Shown here: one piece after another, positions 21,701 through 36,700 of the stretch
Layout: the number at the start of each line of letters is the position of its first letter
Numbering within the stretch: the stretch's first letter is position 1
Assembly (NCBI GenBank): GCA_004794785.1
Contig: SJOL01000554.1
Location: 1 to 64,000 of the forward strand
DNA length: 64,000 bases
Direction of reading: 5' to 3'
DNA from: Opisthorchis felineus
Lineage: Eukaryota > Platyhelminthes > Trematoda > Opisthorchiida > Opisthorchiidae
Program-made: the position numbers and the translations under genes
The notes under the pieces: generated by a model
The model's input: only the letters and a program-made list of their open reading frames with translations
Told to the model about the DNA's origin: nothing
Database searches by the model: none

Positions 21701-24700
21701 AACTGACAACAAGAACGCCATTGACATCGATTAGCAGCCATATCTAGGAGCGTCTGAAACCAGGCGCAGTGGGGATCCCACAACCCTAACTTACCCTACT
21801 TAAACTTATCAGATGGCCTCCTGTAAATCAGTGAACCCTGTAAGAAGACAGCGCCAGCAGACCCCATAGTGCTGAAAATGTTCAACTTTGCAGTTTGATT
21901 AGTCCTTCCGGAAGGGTGGGCACTACTGGCGAAGATGATTGAGGGTTGTCACTGTTTAATCTTCGATATCCATGAGGCGAGGATAGGTAACACGGGTGTA
22001 TTTCAAGCGTTTTTCAAGAAAAAGGTGCCCTCACGGATGAGCTAAGCCAGTCCCTACCATGAACATGGTTTGCTGGGGAACTGAGCTCGAAATAGCTCAG
22101 TTGTTCAGTCGCGAACTGATTGACCGGAAGGTCCGTGGTTCGAATACAACTTCTGCATCTCAACTGCTCCTGTCTAGGCTTGGGTAGCTTGCCAGTATCT
22201 CAGCCTTCATGCTTCTTTCGGGTGGCATGGAAGCTAAGCGCTGAAGGGATTTCTACAGCTGGAGGATTTGATTTTTTGCTGGGGAACTTCTAACCCATGA
22301 TACTCTCTTCACTTGGCCATTTTTATATTACGTGGAAACCATGTGCTGAAAAAGTTCACCCCAAAGGCGGTCGGACATTATCCCGCCCACAAAAGTTGAC
22401 CAGTGGATTCCACCCCTTGCACAGCTGCCGTTTTTCCAGGCAGAGGACTCTGAAGAGAACACGGTCGACTAGCGGAGGTGCTGCCTTCACACTACGTACT
22501 GCTCTCCGTCTGTCGTTTTTTTTAATAACATTGGATACATTGTACGGAGGCACACGTTCACCCCACGTGCATCACCGACTACACTCCCTCCGTTTCCTCT
22601 TATCCCCAGCGAAAAACATTTGGATGTGAATGAACCATGTGTCGTTTTTCCCACAGTTTACTTTCGACTCGAAATCATATAAACCTAAACACTCTGAAGG
22701 AAGATTTCAATAGAGCGGAGACTGTAATGTCCAGATACCATTTGAAAAAACCGCTTCAAACCGCTTCCAAAATCGGTGGGATGATTGGACGAAAAAGAGG
22801 AATAACAGATTATCCCCATTGGTGGATTAGAGAAAATCGCTTCGTTGAATGCGGAAATTCTTTCCGGTATCTTTCCGTCTGGTTATCAAAGGTAGAGTTA
22901 GACAAGTCGGCATGTGAGCATTCAGACAACCAAAAGATCACACTAGATGTGACAAGCATGCGAGACATGTGACTAAAAGATTTTGATTGTCTGGGAAATC
23001 CGTGGAATTGACGAGCCAGTCATAGTAGATGAAATAAGTAGGGTCAGGTCATTAGAATTGATCAGCTGGTCTTTTATCACCTGACCAGTCAAAGCAGGGG
23101 TGACCTGACTGGGCCAGGTTAGGCAAGGTGCTTGAATCAGACTTTTCCGAACGCACAGTTCAGGCCTTTGGATTCTGAAGGTCATGGCTTCTGTAATTCT
23201 GCTGCTTCGTGTCAACGCCACACTTGCCTCGTGGATTACCCCGAATGGTGCCACTGGATCAGTTTTGTGACCTGTTTTACAGAGTTTGTCGGTACTTCTT
23301 TTGCCAACCAGATAGGCATATGTCCAGATTAGAGGACGTTTACAGGACGTCCTCGTCGTCTGGTCCTACATTGATAGATACACACTGGTGATCTGGCAAG
23401 GTAGTTGATTTTCCAGCTGTTAATGGCCGGCGAAGGTACGTTTCAGATGGCCTGCATTTAAAGCGTGTCTGACCATCCCAGTCAATCACAGTAATACCTT
23501 AATGATTGAATCACCTTTGAAAGACGATATTAAGTATAATGGCTTTCTCTGCACCTCATGAATGAGCTAACCTTATGGAGTGGCTCCCAGGCATGCCATC
23601 CCTTCTGTTAACGTATCTCTTTGTACAAACTGAACAAATTGTCCGCGTTAACCGGGTTCTATGTACATACCTTGGAACGACTGAAAGGTTCTGTTGACCT
23701 TTTCCGAATCAAGTGCGGTTTCCCCCTCCACTAATTTCCAATCTGTATCATCCTGCATTCAGGGAATTCCTGGCGGGATTTCGGCTCCCGGGGGAGGCAC
23801 AGAAAATCGACCGTTTGATGGAAAAGTTCGCTGCACGCTATTGTGCCTGCAATCCGAATAATGGACTATTTGCCTCTGCCGACACCGCTTACGTCCTGGC
23901 CTTCTCCATCATTATGCTTACAACGGATCTGCATAGTGTGCAAATCAAACAGCACCACCGCATGACCAAGGTAGGTATCTTCTTTAGTCGTTGCGTTTCG
24001 TCCGCATTCTCATTTCTATGTTTGCTGGATGCTAGTCTCCGTTGAATTGGTCGATAAGTGAGCATGTAGCTACGCTTACTGATGCGACTACCGTTGACCG
24101 TGACCTCGCATGACTATCTGGGTGAGCAATTATCCGTAGGTACTTGACAGATAGGTTAGTGTGTGCAGTTGTGCATTCACAGCCATCCACGCTTTGTTGG
24201 ACTCGAAACTTTACCGACTGCCTTCCTGAAATCCAATGCTGACTGGTGTCGGTTCCCGAATTTGAATGTTGCTGTCCACAAGTCAGTCCAGAAGGTGGAA
24301 CATCCCACAAACCGTTTGGGTCTTCGATGTGATAGGTCACCACTTGAGGAGCCAGTAAACACGGTGACAGGATCTGCTACGTCCCGTCTGAGTGCAATTT
24401 ATTCATACTGGTGATCAGCCGAGTGGCATAGATTTAAACTGCCAACCCGAAGTTCTCTGGTTCGATTCCCACTGGAGGTTCCCTAGCTGCTGATGATTGT
24501 GTTTTAGGCGTCGATTGACTCCATTCGCACGGGGCATACATCCAAGGTCAGTTTGTTTAGGGTTGTTTATGAAAACCTTTGAAAACTCCAGTTGTTAGCT
24601 TCGGATTATCGCTCCGATTAGGGAAATCACTCGTTCGCAGGTGCATGGCTTGCCATGAGTAGGTGTGCTTTCGCCGTTTCTTTTCAATATTCGTTATCTT

Positions 24701-27700
24701 CGGTGAGCCATAGTAGGTCGGTTGTGCAGTTTGATTGCCGTTGTCATTCAGCTGCCTGATGCAATTTTACATCACTGCGTCCCTCTGTTCACTTTCGTCA
24801 CGTGTAGTGAGATGGTAACATTTCATGAGCTTTCGTCAGTTACGAATGAGAAATGCACCGATATTTAGAGTAAAAAGTTTAGGTAATGGACGTAGAAAGG
24901 AACGATACACTGTCGCGGTTGAGAGCGAACCCGAGTTGGACATGAGTAACGAGATGAAACTATTTATGTACACAAATTTGGTCTTTTGATTTTGATCTGA
25001 ATGACCAGTGAATTCCAGACGTCTTGAGATGAGGCCACGCACCACGACTGTAGACGACCTTTCTGGGTCGCACGAGTGACCCATTCCCGTCATATTGGGT
25101 ACATTTGGTCAACTTGGACTGCATGTAGCCAGTTGACTTTGGGTCACCCTTGGTAATCTCATGGTAACGTGTGAAAAACGTCGGTCGATTTCGTCGGTAT
25201 CAGTGTCACCGCGGTTTAGGGCAAACTGGCAGATGATGTGGGAAGCGGTGCTCGGACAACTTCCGCTGGCTGAGAATAAACGTAATTGTGAGTGGTTGTG
25301 GGATCTGCAGAATACGTGCTCACATCACTCTCGTTTGAACAGTCGTCCTCCTGTACCGGCGTAATCATTCTGTTGAGTCGACACCAAAGGTGGGAAGCGC
25401 TGAACTCGAGTTTCGCTGTTATCTGAGCTAATCAACAGTGCATCCCCTTGGCCGTGTCGCGGTTTGAACTCTGCACATCTGATATGCGAGGCGAGCGTGG
25501 TACGACCACTCTCTCAGAACACAAGAGGACTAGATGCCTCCAATAATGTCTCGGGCTAGTGTTGTCCGCTTTAGAGGATCAGAACTGAGCTCCGCGCAGA
25601 TTGCGATGTTTTTCACCGACAGCTACCACAAACGGGACAGAGACCGAGATTTCCAACATCGCATTCAGCCCTGTTTAACTCGGTCCACTCAAGCCTGACG
25701 AATGGATGACGGGCTGTGAACTGAGTTTAGGTCATAGGATCCTGATAGGTTAAAAACGTGGAAGTTCACTGTTTCACTTTGCGCGTCCGATCACCAATCA
25801 AGATTTCCAGTTAGCCCCTCCACTCTCCTAGTCCCGGAAGTTTTTTGCCCACCCACCACTAAGTTTTTCTCACTTTCAGCCGCTACCCGCATTTAGTCGT
25901 GTGTTCCACTTCCTCTGCTCATCTGTTCAATGTCTTCACGGTCGTACATGTTTGTAAGCACTAAAATTCGAGTCTAGGCACTTCGTTTTTCACTCATCTA
26001 AGACTTTTGTTCACCAATACTTTCGCCTCTCACATTTGGATCTCTCCTCAATTTGTTCCAGCCTGCGAGCCCTACTCCAGGACAGACCCTGCTTGAGGGT
26101 ATTAGTTTTTAACGATTTACATCCTTATGTTTTTGAGATGAGGGCTGATGGTGTCTTACGCAGAGCTGGAAAGTTTGGGACCTACTAGCCTTCGCAAAGA
26201 TCCGGAAGTTCCGCTATGGATAGAACGATTGTGTTAAGTAGCTGAGCTTCGAACTTTATTGCGTTTATCAGGTTGGGTTCGACCTTTTTGTTTGCGTGTA
26301 CGTTATCAGGCTTTGATCTACTTACTTAACCATGGACGATGGCGAATTCTGGTGTACTGCTTTTCAGGAACCTCCCATATTCGAGAGCTTGCGGTGGTAT
26401 TTAAGATTTACTCACTTGAAAATCTCTTTGGTAAATTTCAACAATGTTGGGAGCAAAGTTGTATGTGCTGCAGGTAGTCATGCGTGTACGTGGTGCTTTG
26501 ATGTAGGAAAACCCATCCGGGTCTTTGTTGGGGGAGGGGACTCTATTCGGTGACACCCAGGTTGGTTTTTGTTGGGAGTGAGTAGTATCAATTTCAAGCT
26601 TAGTCGCACGGGACAGGAGTGGGTTGGTCTCACATGCTGCCTTCCCCCGAGGAAGGACGGGTTAGAAAACGTCGGCCCTGAAAACCGCACACTTCGATCG
26701 CCCAACGGTTGACCATGACCGCCGGCGCATTATTCAATACGGTTTAAATACTTTTAAAATCAAGGGGTCTGGTACTGCCTCAAAAGCACCTGCTGTGCGC
26801 ATTTGCACTAGGAGTGAGACAGTAATGCCTTACTCCCTGCGCCCTCGGGCCAGGCCGGCCATCTGCAGCCAAGTGGGTCAGACCTTTGTGTCATCGGCTC
26901 CGCTGTCTCGCAGTTCAGACTCTTGAGTCAGAGGCTAGGGGCAGGGTCCTCGAACAAAACCCGACATCCTCACAGTGCCTTGTGGGTCAGACTTTTGAGT
27001 TAAAGACTCAAGGTGGGTGCCTCAACCAGACTCCCTTCTTCGTCTTTGGCAACCGGGAAGTATCATTGGCCCTTGCAGCTCTTCGCTTACCGGCCTTTCT
27101 TTACACCCGCTCCTCACCCATCGAACGATGCAGTGCGACCAACCCATCTGCCAGTCCCCTAGCCAATTTTCCGTTCCCAAACCGTCGCCCAGAAAAATAA
27201 ACCAAAATAATCACTTGCCAATCTCAAAAGATCTGATCCACGCTGCAGCCAATAATGTCCGTAATCTATGTCAAATTGGGCAAGAGGCATCTCTTGCCGA
27301 AACCTTGCTTTCCCTATCTGTCGATGTATGTTGTGTCTCCGAAACACGCATACAAGATCCCACTTCGGTGGTGCACCTCAAGCGCTTAGGGCAAGCTCAG
27401 ATATTCCACATTTCACTCTTCGGGTATCCGGTTATCCCGAAGCAGTGGCTGGTGGTATCTACGGTGTGGGAGTTGCACTCAGCCTCATGGCTGAAAGCGC
27501 CCTACTGAACTGGATCCCAGTAAACAGTCGCCTGTGCGCTGTGCGGTTGCCTAGCTCGATTGAGATCAATGCAGGTCGATGAGGTAAACGATGTTTATTG
27601 GTCGTATCAGCATACGCCCCGACAGACTGCAGTTCTGAGACTGAGAAGGACGGGTTTTATCAAGGTTTGCCACGACTGCTTCGGTCAGCCAGAAGTATGG

Positions 27701-30700
27701 ATATTGTAATCCTAGCGAGTGATGTGTATGCTCATCATCATCATCACCATCATCCACGACAGCATGACATCAGTGTTCAACACCGATTCTTCGCTGCCAG
27801 TGTATGCTCAAGTTGGCCGACTAAGTCCGGGAGAAGTGCAGGTAAGTGGTAGATTTGGTGCCGATACTCAGCGTACGGATGATAGGAAGCGACTGCTTCA
27901 GTTGTGTGCAGATCATTGTCTGTTCCTGGCCAGTGCGAACTTCTAACACAGACTCTCACATCGATTTACTTGGAGGCCACCAATCGCAAGACGGTTATGG
28001 ACTCAATTGGACCAGGTGGCTCTCAGTTACCGATGGAGAGCGTCAACTAAAGATTGTGGTTCTTTCTGGGGTACGCAGCTTGACTCTGATCATGCCATTG
28101 TGCGAGCCCGGTTATCACTTCGCTTTTTGTCAGCATTATGTGTGCGAAAGTAGAGCAGTTCCATTCGTCAACTTCGACAAGTTTCAGTAGCTCAAGACTA
28201 TCGAGCTGACCTGGCTGGAAAGCCACTAGAGACGCACAGTCATGCAGATGAAGATTGCTTGGAAGTTGAATGAAAGCGAGTTAAAGAGGCTATGCTCTCA
28301 ACTTTCAGAAGTGTTTGTCCAAGCCATCTGACTCGAGTAATTGAACAGTGGATATCCTCGAGATAAGCATATATTACTGCTGCCAGAAAGGCCATGCTAG
28401 CAACTGGTGACTGTGATGGGAAGGAGAGGACAGCTTTTGCCAACCTCCGACATCTATGTCGCCGACGTGACGTGAGTTTATCTGTCAAGGGCAGAGTTTA
28501 CACTGCGGTAGTGCGGTCCATGCAGCTTTGTGGATCAGAGACGTTGCCTGTACGCGCAAAGGACGGACGAAAGATATCAGTGTTTGAACATCGTTGTCTC
28601 CGAAGCATTGGTCAGGTCTGGTGGGAACATCGGATTAGTCATGTTGAGGTACGCCAGATGCTCGTTGGAAGGAGGAAGTCTCCCGAAATAGATGAATTAC
28701 TCACGCTTAATAGGTTACGCTGATTAGGATATGTGGCCTGCATGCCACAAGACCCTCTGCCTGACAGAGCTCTTTTCGTCCAGCTCTGTGCTGTATGGAA
28801 GCGACAGTGTATGGACAGTGTATGGCCTAGCAAGAAACTATGAAAATACTAACCGGTAAACTAATTCTGGTCGATAACTGTCGCCTCCCAGGCTGAAGAC
28901 CCCGGACTCAACCCAGCAGTGGTTACTGACACTGGCCTTCAAATCGTAGCTACCCAGTTCCCGAACTAACCAAACATGCCATCGCTTTCAGTGCTTGGCT
29001 GTATGTCCCACACTCTCCGACGTCCAGGTGATCGTAACTGTAGCACCTGGAACCAATGTGCCTATGGCACACGGTTTGTAGCTCATAAAATGAACTGAAT
29101 TTGATTCAAGCAGCTCAAGCGAACATGAAATTGAGAATATCAAGAAATGGCTGGATTGTTAACGCGCACACTTACTGACTGGTTCGAACCCAACCTCAGT
29201 ATCTCGACTGCTCCTACCTATTCTTGGGCAACCTGGCAGTATCCCAGCCCTCGGGCTTCCTTTCGGGTGGCATGACACCTAGGCACTGAAAGGGTGTTAC
29301 AGCTGAACGATTCTTATTTATTTAATTTCAGCTGAACGATCATTTCCACGATGTATGCTCCAAGTAGCGACATTTTTAAAAAAAGTACGGATGGTTTTGT
29401 CCCTAGAAGCATCTCATTTAGTGTCTACCGCGTGAGAGTGCTGTTTGAAACGGGTTCACACACCTGGGGAATCATATGAAATACGCATATGTGTATCAAT
29501 TGTTTTCACAATTTCGGTGCCAAGGTCACGAAATCGTCATATAAAATTAGGTAGTCGGTCGATCCCGTCCTGAAAATGGACACCCCACCACCCCAGGATC
29601 GATCAATTTGACCAGGTCCCATGAGTGATCCCTGTTCAGTGCAAATGTTTTTGAAGACCAGAGAAAAGTTGTTCCCATATTGAAATCACTGTGTTGTTGA
29701 AGCATGACCTTTCGTCGTTGACTAGAAGTCCTCCATAGCTGAAATATAAAAGGTGAATCATTAGAATCAGCAAATCAAGCTCTCCACAGCAGGGGAAAGT
29801 GATGAAGCTAGCTGGTAGCCACAAACCGAATAATGTGCAGCTTTTTGCACACTTTTCACAATAAATCGAGTATAAATTTCACAGCCTTGTCACACAACGA
29901 ACACACAGAAACAGTGCAAAGAGAGTAGAAAAAATACCATCCCCGAAGCAGTCAGCATCCTACGACTTGGTTGACGGACACAACTCCTTCTGCTGGCTCC
30001 CCCGTAAAATAAAATATACAAGAAGTTGCGGTGAACACGTAAAGAAAAGGTGGAAAGGCCTATTCCAGATGTAAACCCGGCCCAATATGGTCCACAAACT
30101 GGCTGTCCACAACTAGCGACACTCCTAAGGTGACAGCAATCAAACCGTTGCTGGTACAATTCGAATTAAATCTGCTGCACACTTTGGTAGCAAAAATCCA
30201 CCAGGAGTTGCGTCTTGTAGCATACTACGTGTTCTTTTTCGTCACAACTGCCCTACACAATCCACACCGCACTCAGGTTGTGAATTAACAAAGCACTAGA
30301 CGGATTCGTTTGACTAACTAGGTACTAAATACCCCATGTTTCTTAGCTTCGTTTGGTTCCACACGCGCCGATGTCCATGTCTTTTTACTCCAAGAAAAGC
30401 TGCTGGTCCATGGGGTATGAGCCTGCACTGTACCCAACGGCGGCACCTGATGTGGTCGCAACGCCGCCCCTCTCGCGACCATGTTGACTGAGGATCTTCA
30501 GCTTGAATGGGCATCCACGTCGCTGAACGACATTTTGCTTGCAAACCTTATGAGCGTTGCGCATGAGCACACAACAATGTGATAAGACAACCGTGACCCC
30601 ACTAGTTGGGTTCCAAAGCCTAGTGCTTGTGGAGTTGACCTTACAAGTTAAGAAGCCCCTCGGTACCATCAGTTTGTCCCACCTAGGTGCATTGCTAAAA

Positions 30701-33700
30701 TTTGAGTTTTAAGACCGCCAGCAACTTTCGTTTGTTCAGGGCCGATTTGTAAGTACTGTTGTCAACTTTGACCGCAGTTGATCATAGTGCGGTGAATTTT
30801 TCGGGAACGCTCTCCAGAGTTGAACGGTGGGTTATATGTGTGCAAACAAACCACTCCGGTGTAAAGCGATTACGATGTAGCCGTTCCAGTGTAGTAGTAG
30901 GTGCTCCTCCTGGGGGGGGGGGGCTAACGTAAAAGGGCGATTAGAGGTGTTCCTTCCTGGGGGGTGATCGCATCTACCAGGGAGTGTATCATTAGCATCT
31001 TTCTGGAAGCGATCTCTTTTGAAGAGTGGTCTGCCCACATGGATGAGTTGGAGTTTCATCGGCTCAGTGATCGAACTTATCTTCCCCGAATATGATGCGT
31101 GGAGTATCACGTGAAACGTATCATCTATCGCTGATGAACCTGTAGTGTAATTATCACGCAAATCCTCAGCCGTTGGCCCACACCCGGCATCGAGCTACTA
31201 TCCGAAGCCCCGAACAGTTCGCATGCAATAGCGACCCAAACTTGGACAACCTGAAAGCTTTACACCGAAAGGGTGCCTTCATTAAAGGTTTCTTACCCCC
31301 AACACCACTCTGGTAGGCGGGATGAATCATAAGACCATTCGGTGATCGGTGGGTGGGGGCGATATCGTCTCCAAAACCCCGTATGTATCCTCTACTGTTC
31401 TGCAGATCACAATCGATTATGCATTATCTGGAGGTGCTCTCTCGAACACGAACCTGGCGACGTTGGGGTTGTCACTTGTATCGCGGGTTCACAAAAATTC
31501 ATGCAGCTTAGGCTGCAGAAAGCTGCCTCAGTAAAGAAGATTAATAATAATCTCCTTGTAAATAGAGTTGTTCAGACTTTGTGACCGTCCAACATTACTG
31601 TTACGAAGCACCCGCTTGTTAACCTCTCACCGCATACCTGGAATGCCTTATGCATCGATTTTTGCGTTAGTTTGTTTGTACAATCGTGCAAAGACGGTTA
31701 TCGCATACGCTAGTAAAAAAAGCTGTGTTCTGTCATCACCTGTCAGGTGAGTAATACGACTTGAGTTAAAAGCGGAACGATTGTTCATTGGTCCAAGCTG
31801 ATTAGAGTCTCCTCACGGTTGTTTCAGCTCTCTCTCGTATCCATCTTTTGAAGCAATGCCCTCATTGTTGAGCGGGAAACTAGAATAGCTCATGGGCGAT
31901 GACGCATGACTGCGTCGCCCAAACTTTGGCAAGTGGTTAATGTCATCCTTGAAACCTTGTATTGTTCAATTTTATGAAATGATTGCATCGATCTCGAGCA
32001 CCAACACCGAAGTTGTCGTTCTCAGGAGCTGATAACAGTACTTTGGCCTCGAGATAGCTCAGAACATCCTGAAAATGTACCACATTTTTCGAACCAGAAT
32101 AATTTTTTTATTGCATACCTCAGTCGAAGATAGCAAAGTATTAGGGCACATTATGTTTGAAAGTGCATACTCTTTATTGAAGGGAACTACTTATAAGGTT
32201 GCTGAAAACCCTTCGACAGCCCAACACCGGTTTCGCCTTTCCAAGGACTCATCAGGTGAGCGCAGTCCCCGTCGAGGTTCCGTGAACCCGACCCAAATTG
32301 TACGAAGTTCGCCAAATACACTCATTTGTACACACGGGAGATCTAACCAAATCCAGCCGAATCTCTCGTTCATGATATTCTCTATAACCTTTGGTGTGCT
32401 GTTTACCATAGATCACTTCTCAAGTTTAGTCGTTTTGGCCGGTTCTAGACTCAAACTAGCTGAATAAGTACATTAGAATCTTGAGTGGCTTAATAAATAT
32501 CTTAATTCGAACACCAGTTATAAAATTTCTTGGTTAGACTTGACAAAAATCTCAAGACAAAAGAACGAAAAATAGACCTAGTATTTCTGGCCGTTTTATT
32601 CGGCGGAAACGCACTAAGTCATCTATCTGCCGAATTTCGGCCATCACTTCAGTGGGAAATCGTGTAAATCCACATTGAATTCCTGCTGTCCAAGAAGACG
32701 CGACTGAACGATCTTGAATTATTGCCAGTATCCGATTGTTCGGTCACGAAAGTCCCACCATGCTACCGTCCATGGTTATCCGAAAGACAACTCTATAATT
32801 TTCCGGACGATAATCATTAGCTGACATTATCGCCTCGACGACGTTAGAAACATCATCTTTCTAGGCGTAGCTCGATAAACAAACTCTAAGTTTACTGTAA
32901 TAGCTGCAAGATACTCGAACTTTTCACATCTTTTGAACAAGTTTTTATCCGATCGAAGCTGGTTTATCTTATGAACCTTTGTTGTTTTGCGACGACTTTC
33001 CCGTAGAGATTCCACAGCAGACCCATGAATAGGCTTATTCGTTGAGCCGGTTCTGTTGAACTCGAGATAGCTCAGTGGTTAAGGTGCGTGGTTCGAACCC
33101 AACCCGGGCATCTCTGCTAAGGCGTGGGTAACCTGGAAATATCTAATCCGTAGTGGTTTCTTCGGATGGCATGGTAGATATGCACCGGAAGGTTATTACA
33201 GCTCAGTGACAGTTCTATGGACAGTGTGTGAGTTGTGTTGTAGATGAATTCAGTCTAGGCTGAAAAGCCCAGAAGCACTGCAGCCTGTTTCATCCTTATC
33301 TGGAATAGTAAAATCGATATACTGTGTGGAATAGACATGGAGAAAGTCGAAAGCCACGGAAGAACTTTTACTGGACCTCCAGTGCTAGACTTGGACCCAA
33401 TGATTGGCAAGTCCGTGGTTCGAACCCAACCCCGGCTTTTGTCCAACCTGACACTTCGTTAGACTTCGTACTTACATCTGATTTCATGGGAGCTATCATA
33501 CCGAAGGATGAAATAACCGAATTCAAATAGGATGATGAACCTTCTGACTACCGAAATTTGTAGTCTCGGTCATGTTACTGATTCAGTTTCATCCCACAAC
33601 CCTCTCCGTGACAATGTCGGATGTTTGGGGGAAGCATTCTCGTCTATCCTGTCACCATGGCCAATTTGTTGTTTTAACCAACTCATCACATCTGTATCCG

Positions 33701-36700
33701 TCTGATCTTTTACCAGCAACGTTCCGACTTATGCCGGACGCTACTTCAAATGTGCACGGTAATTAGCGCCGACGTTATTCCTTTGGTATAACTCATGCTT
33801 GTGTTTTCAACACATCCCGTTGCAGTGAAACAGTTCTCTTCCTCCCCCTGTCTCCCCCCATTGTCTCTCTGTCCTGCACACTCCGTCTGGTGGTGATTTC
33901 CTAGACTTATTTCTTTATCCCTTTTCGTTTGTCGCGGTCGCGCTTATTTACCTTTATAGCTCGTTTATGGCCTGGGTAGACTAACTTACAAACTTACTAG
34001 TTATCGCTGTCAAGCGTCTCTGCACCTCGCTAATATGGTGTTGGGCACAACGACTTTGATCGTATTCCGCTCGGTGGTGCCGTGTGGCACAGGTGTAAGC
34101 TGGCGTACACATACTATTCGAAGGCGTGTTGACTGTTGCTACCTTTGTGCCCGAATTTGCAGGATGATTGTACCTTGCCTCGCCGGACTTGTTGTGTAAG
34201 CCTTTAGAAATGAAATTTTTCCATCGGTTGTGTGACTATAACTTGCGTGTCACAAATTTGAACCAATCAGACCATTTATCTTGAGTTCCCCCATTGTGAC
34301 TGGTTCCAGAATCTAGTATTTTCACAGTCGTTCGAGGGATTTTGGTACGGTTAGAATGTGCTCAGTTTTTCATTGTGAAATTGGCGAACCTCTTGGCTGG
34401 AGGCACGCCCTAAGAAACACAGGGCGTAGCTTACACGGGTTACGATAGTGTCGGAGTAGCTCAGCGGTTCGAGTCCAACGCTGACATTTCAAGTGCCCAT
34501 GTCCATGCTTGGGCATACTGACGTTATCTCAGCTCTCGTGCTTCCTTCAAGTTGTGTGGCAGTTACACACCCACAAGGGTGTGTAGCTAGACGATTAACG
34601 TTATCATCATCATCGTCGCTCTTTAGCTGTTCAGTGGTTATAGCGCGAATTTACTTACCGGGAGGTTCGTGGTTCGAACCCGACCTCTGCCTCTCGACTT
34701 CCCCTGTCTAGGCTTGGGCAACCTGGCAGTATCCAAGCCCTCATTTTTCCTTATGGTGGCTCTCTACTACTTTAATTTACCACCGATAACAGTTTCTGCA
34801 GGACAAAATTTATCCATAAATTCTTGACAGTGTTGCTATGCCCTTTCAACAACGTATTTTGGCGCGACTCGAACCCACGAACAATGCCTATTGAAAGTCC
34901 GTTCGACCAGCTAAACCTCCGCGTTGCCATCCGATATTGCACTTGTGCACTTGGATCTCACACTCATCTTCTGTTTAGTGACCTAACAGTCGGTCACAAG
35001 GATAGGCCAGGTGTCTGTCTTCCCCTTGAATTAAGTGTGCTTGGGGGCGAGATGGCCCAGTGGTTAGAGCACGAACTTATTGACCGCAAGGTCCCTGGTT
35101 CGACCCCGACCTCTGCATCTCGAATTCCCCTGTCTAGGCTTAGGAAACCTGGCAGTGTCCCAGCCCTCGTGCTTCCTTCTGGTGGCATGGTAGCGAGGCA
35201 CCGAAAGGGTTTTACAGCTGAACGATTATTATCATTATTATTAATATTATTATTGATTATTGTTATTATTATTCGGAATTGCAGTTGACCCATCAGGAAG
35301 CCCGCGATTCTCCGGAGTTCAGTGAGGCTAGAAGTAGCTGTCTGTGGCAACCGTAGTGCAGCCTACCTAGTGCCTAACCCTAACCAGCCAAATAGATCCC
35401 TCTTGAGTGGTGCAGGCCCCCGAGCCTTTCTGCGTACACCGTTGTCCAACTTGTTAGTTGGTCTCGTTTGATCTGACAAATATCGGCTGATTCTTTCAGG
35501 AATAGCCCTTCTGCTAACCGTCGGGGTTTCCACCGGGTTCAGATTATTGCTGAGCACAAACCGTTTGTGGTATTACCCACGTTGTGCGGAGTTCCACAGG
35601 CATATTTCAATATGACGGGCATTTTTGGAAGTATTGCCACCTCAGTATTTCTTCATTTCGCGAAAATGTCGTCGAACCTCCTTTGGACTCAGTAGGACTA
35701 GTTCGAACCCGAGGAACGTTCAGTATTCGTCACAACGATCATGTGCTTCAGTCATCCTCGAGGCTGATCATCGACAAAATCGTCCATAGGAATGACACTT
35801 GTAGGACGAAGCTATTTGAGAATTCAGTATAAAAAACCCGCGAGCCTTTTTTCATAGGGTCCAAAACGATGTATGTGGTAGCGTATTTCGGTCGACGCGA
35901 TCCACCGGCTGCTTCAGTTTATCTTCACAGCCGTCAACAGGGGTTAAGAGGGCTTCTCTTCACTTGATAAAATAAATAACAATCGTTCAGTTGTAACAGC
36001 CTTTCGGTGCATAGCTGCCATGTCATCCGAAGGAAGTATGAGGGCTGAGAAGCGGCCAGATTACCCAAGCTCAGACAGGAGAAATTGATATACCGGGGTT
36101 GGGTTCGAACTACGGACCTTCTGGTCAGTAAGTTCGCGCCCTAATCACTTGGCTCTCTCGAACCCTGCTTTTGCCTTCGTTAAACCTTAATCGCATCTGA
36201 CGCGTTTGAAATTTGTCCGTGTTTCCCATTGTGTGAAGCGACCATTACATTTCCTTTGAGAGTTGTTTTCACTGCTACAACACCCCTCTGTCATTGGACA
36301 GCTAGCGGGTTTTCTTTTACGGAAGCGAATTGACTCTGCTTGGTGCTTTTTGGAATTCGAACGACCGGTACGTGGAGCCGTCAGCATGGGTTTCTGGCTT
36401 ATAGTCGTTTTTCAGTGTTGAAAAACACGCACACAGAGCCTACATCTTGATTAGGACTAATAAAGAGAGACAGATTGACCAGTCATGTGACCCTTTGAGA
36501 CATTGACCACAAGACCGCGTGCCCACTCGCCGGATATCGGATCCGCGAAGGGATCTATATCCGTTCAGGTAAACCGATCTGACTGTTCACTGTTCACAGT
36601 CTGGTTGAGGAAATCAACAGCTTACAAGACTGAGATTCACACCTAATCCAAGCTCTCCAGCCGGTCGAACCGGTTGGTTTGAATGTTGTCCTGTGATTAT

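Noticed and set aside
30314..31161. Minus-strand open frames of 76-109 codons
   Set aside because: No recognisable family, no splice context and no similarity between copies; left unassigned.
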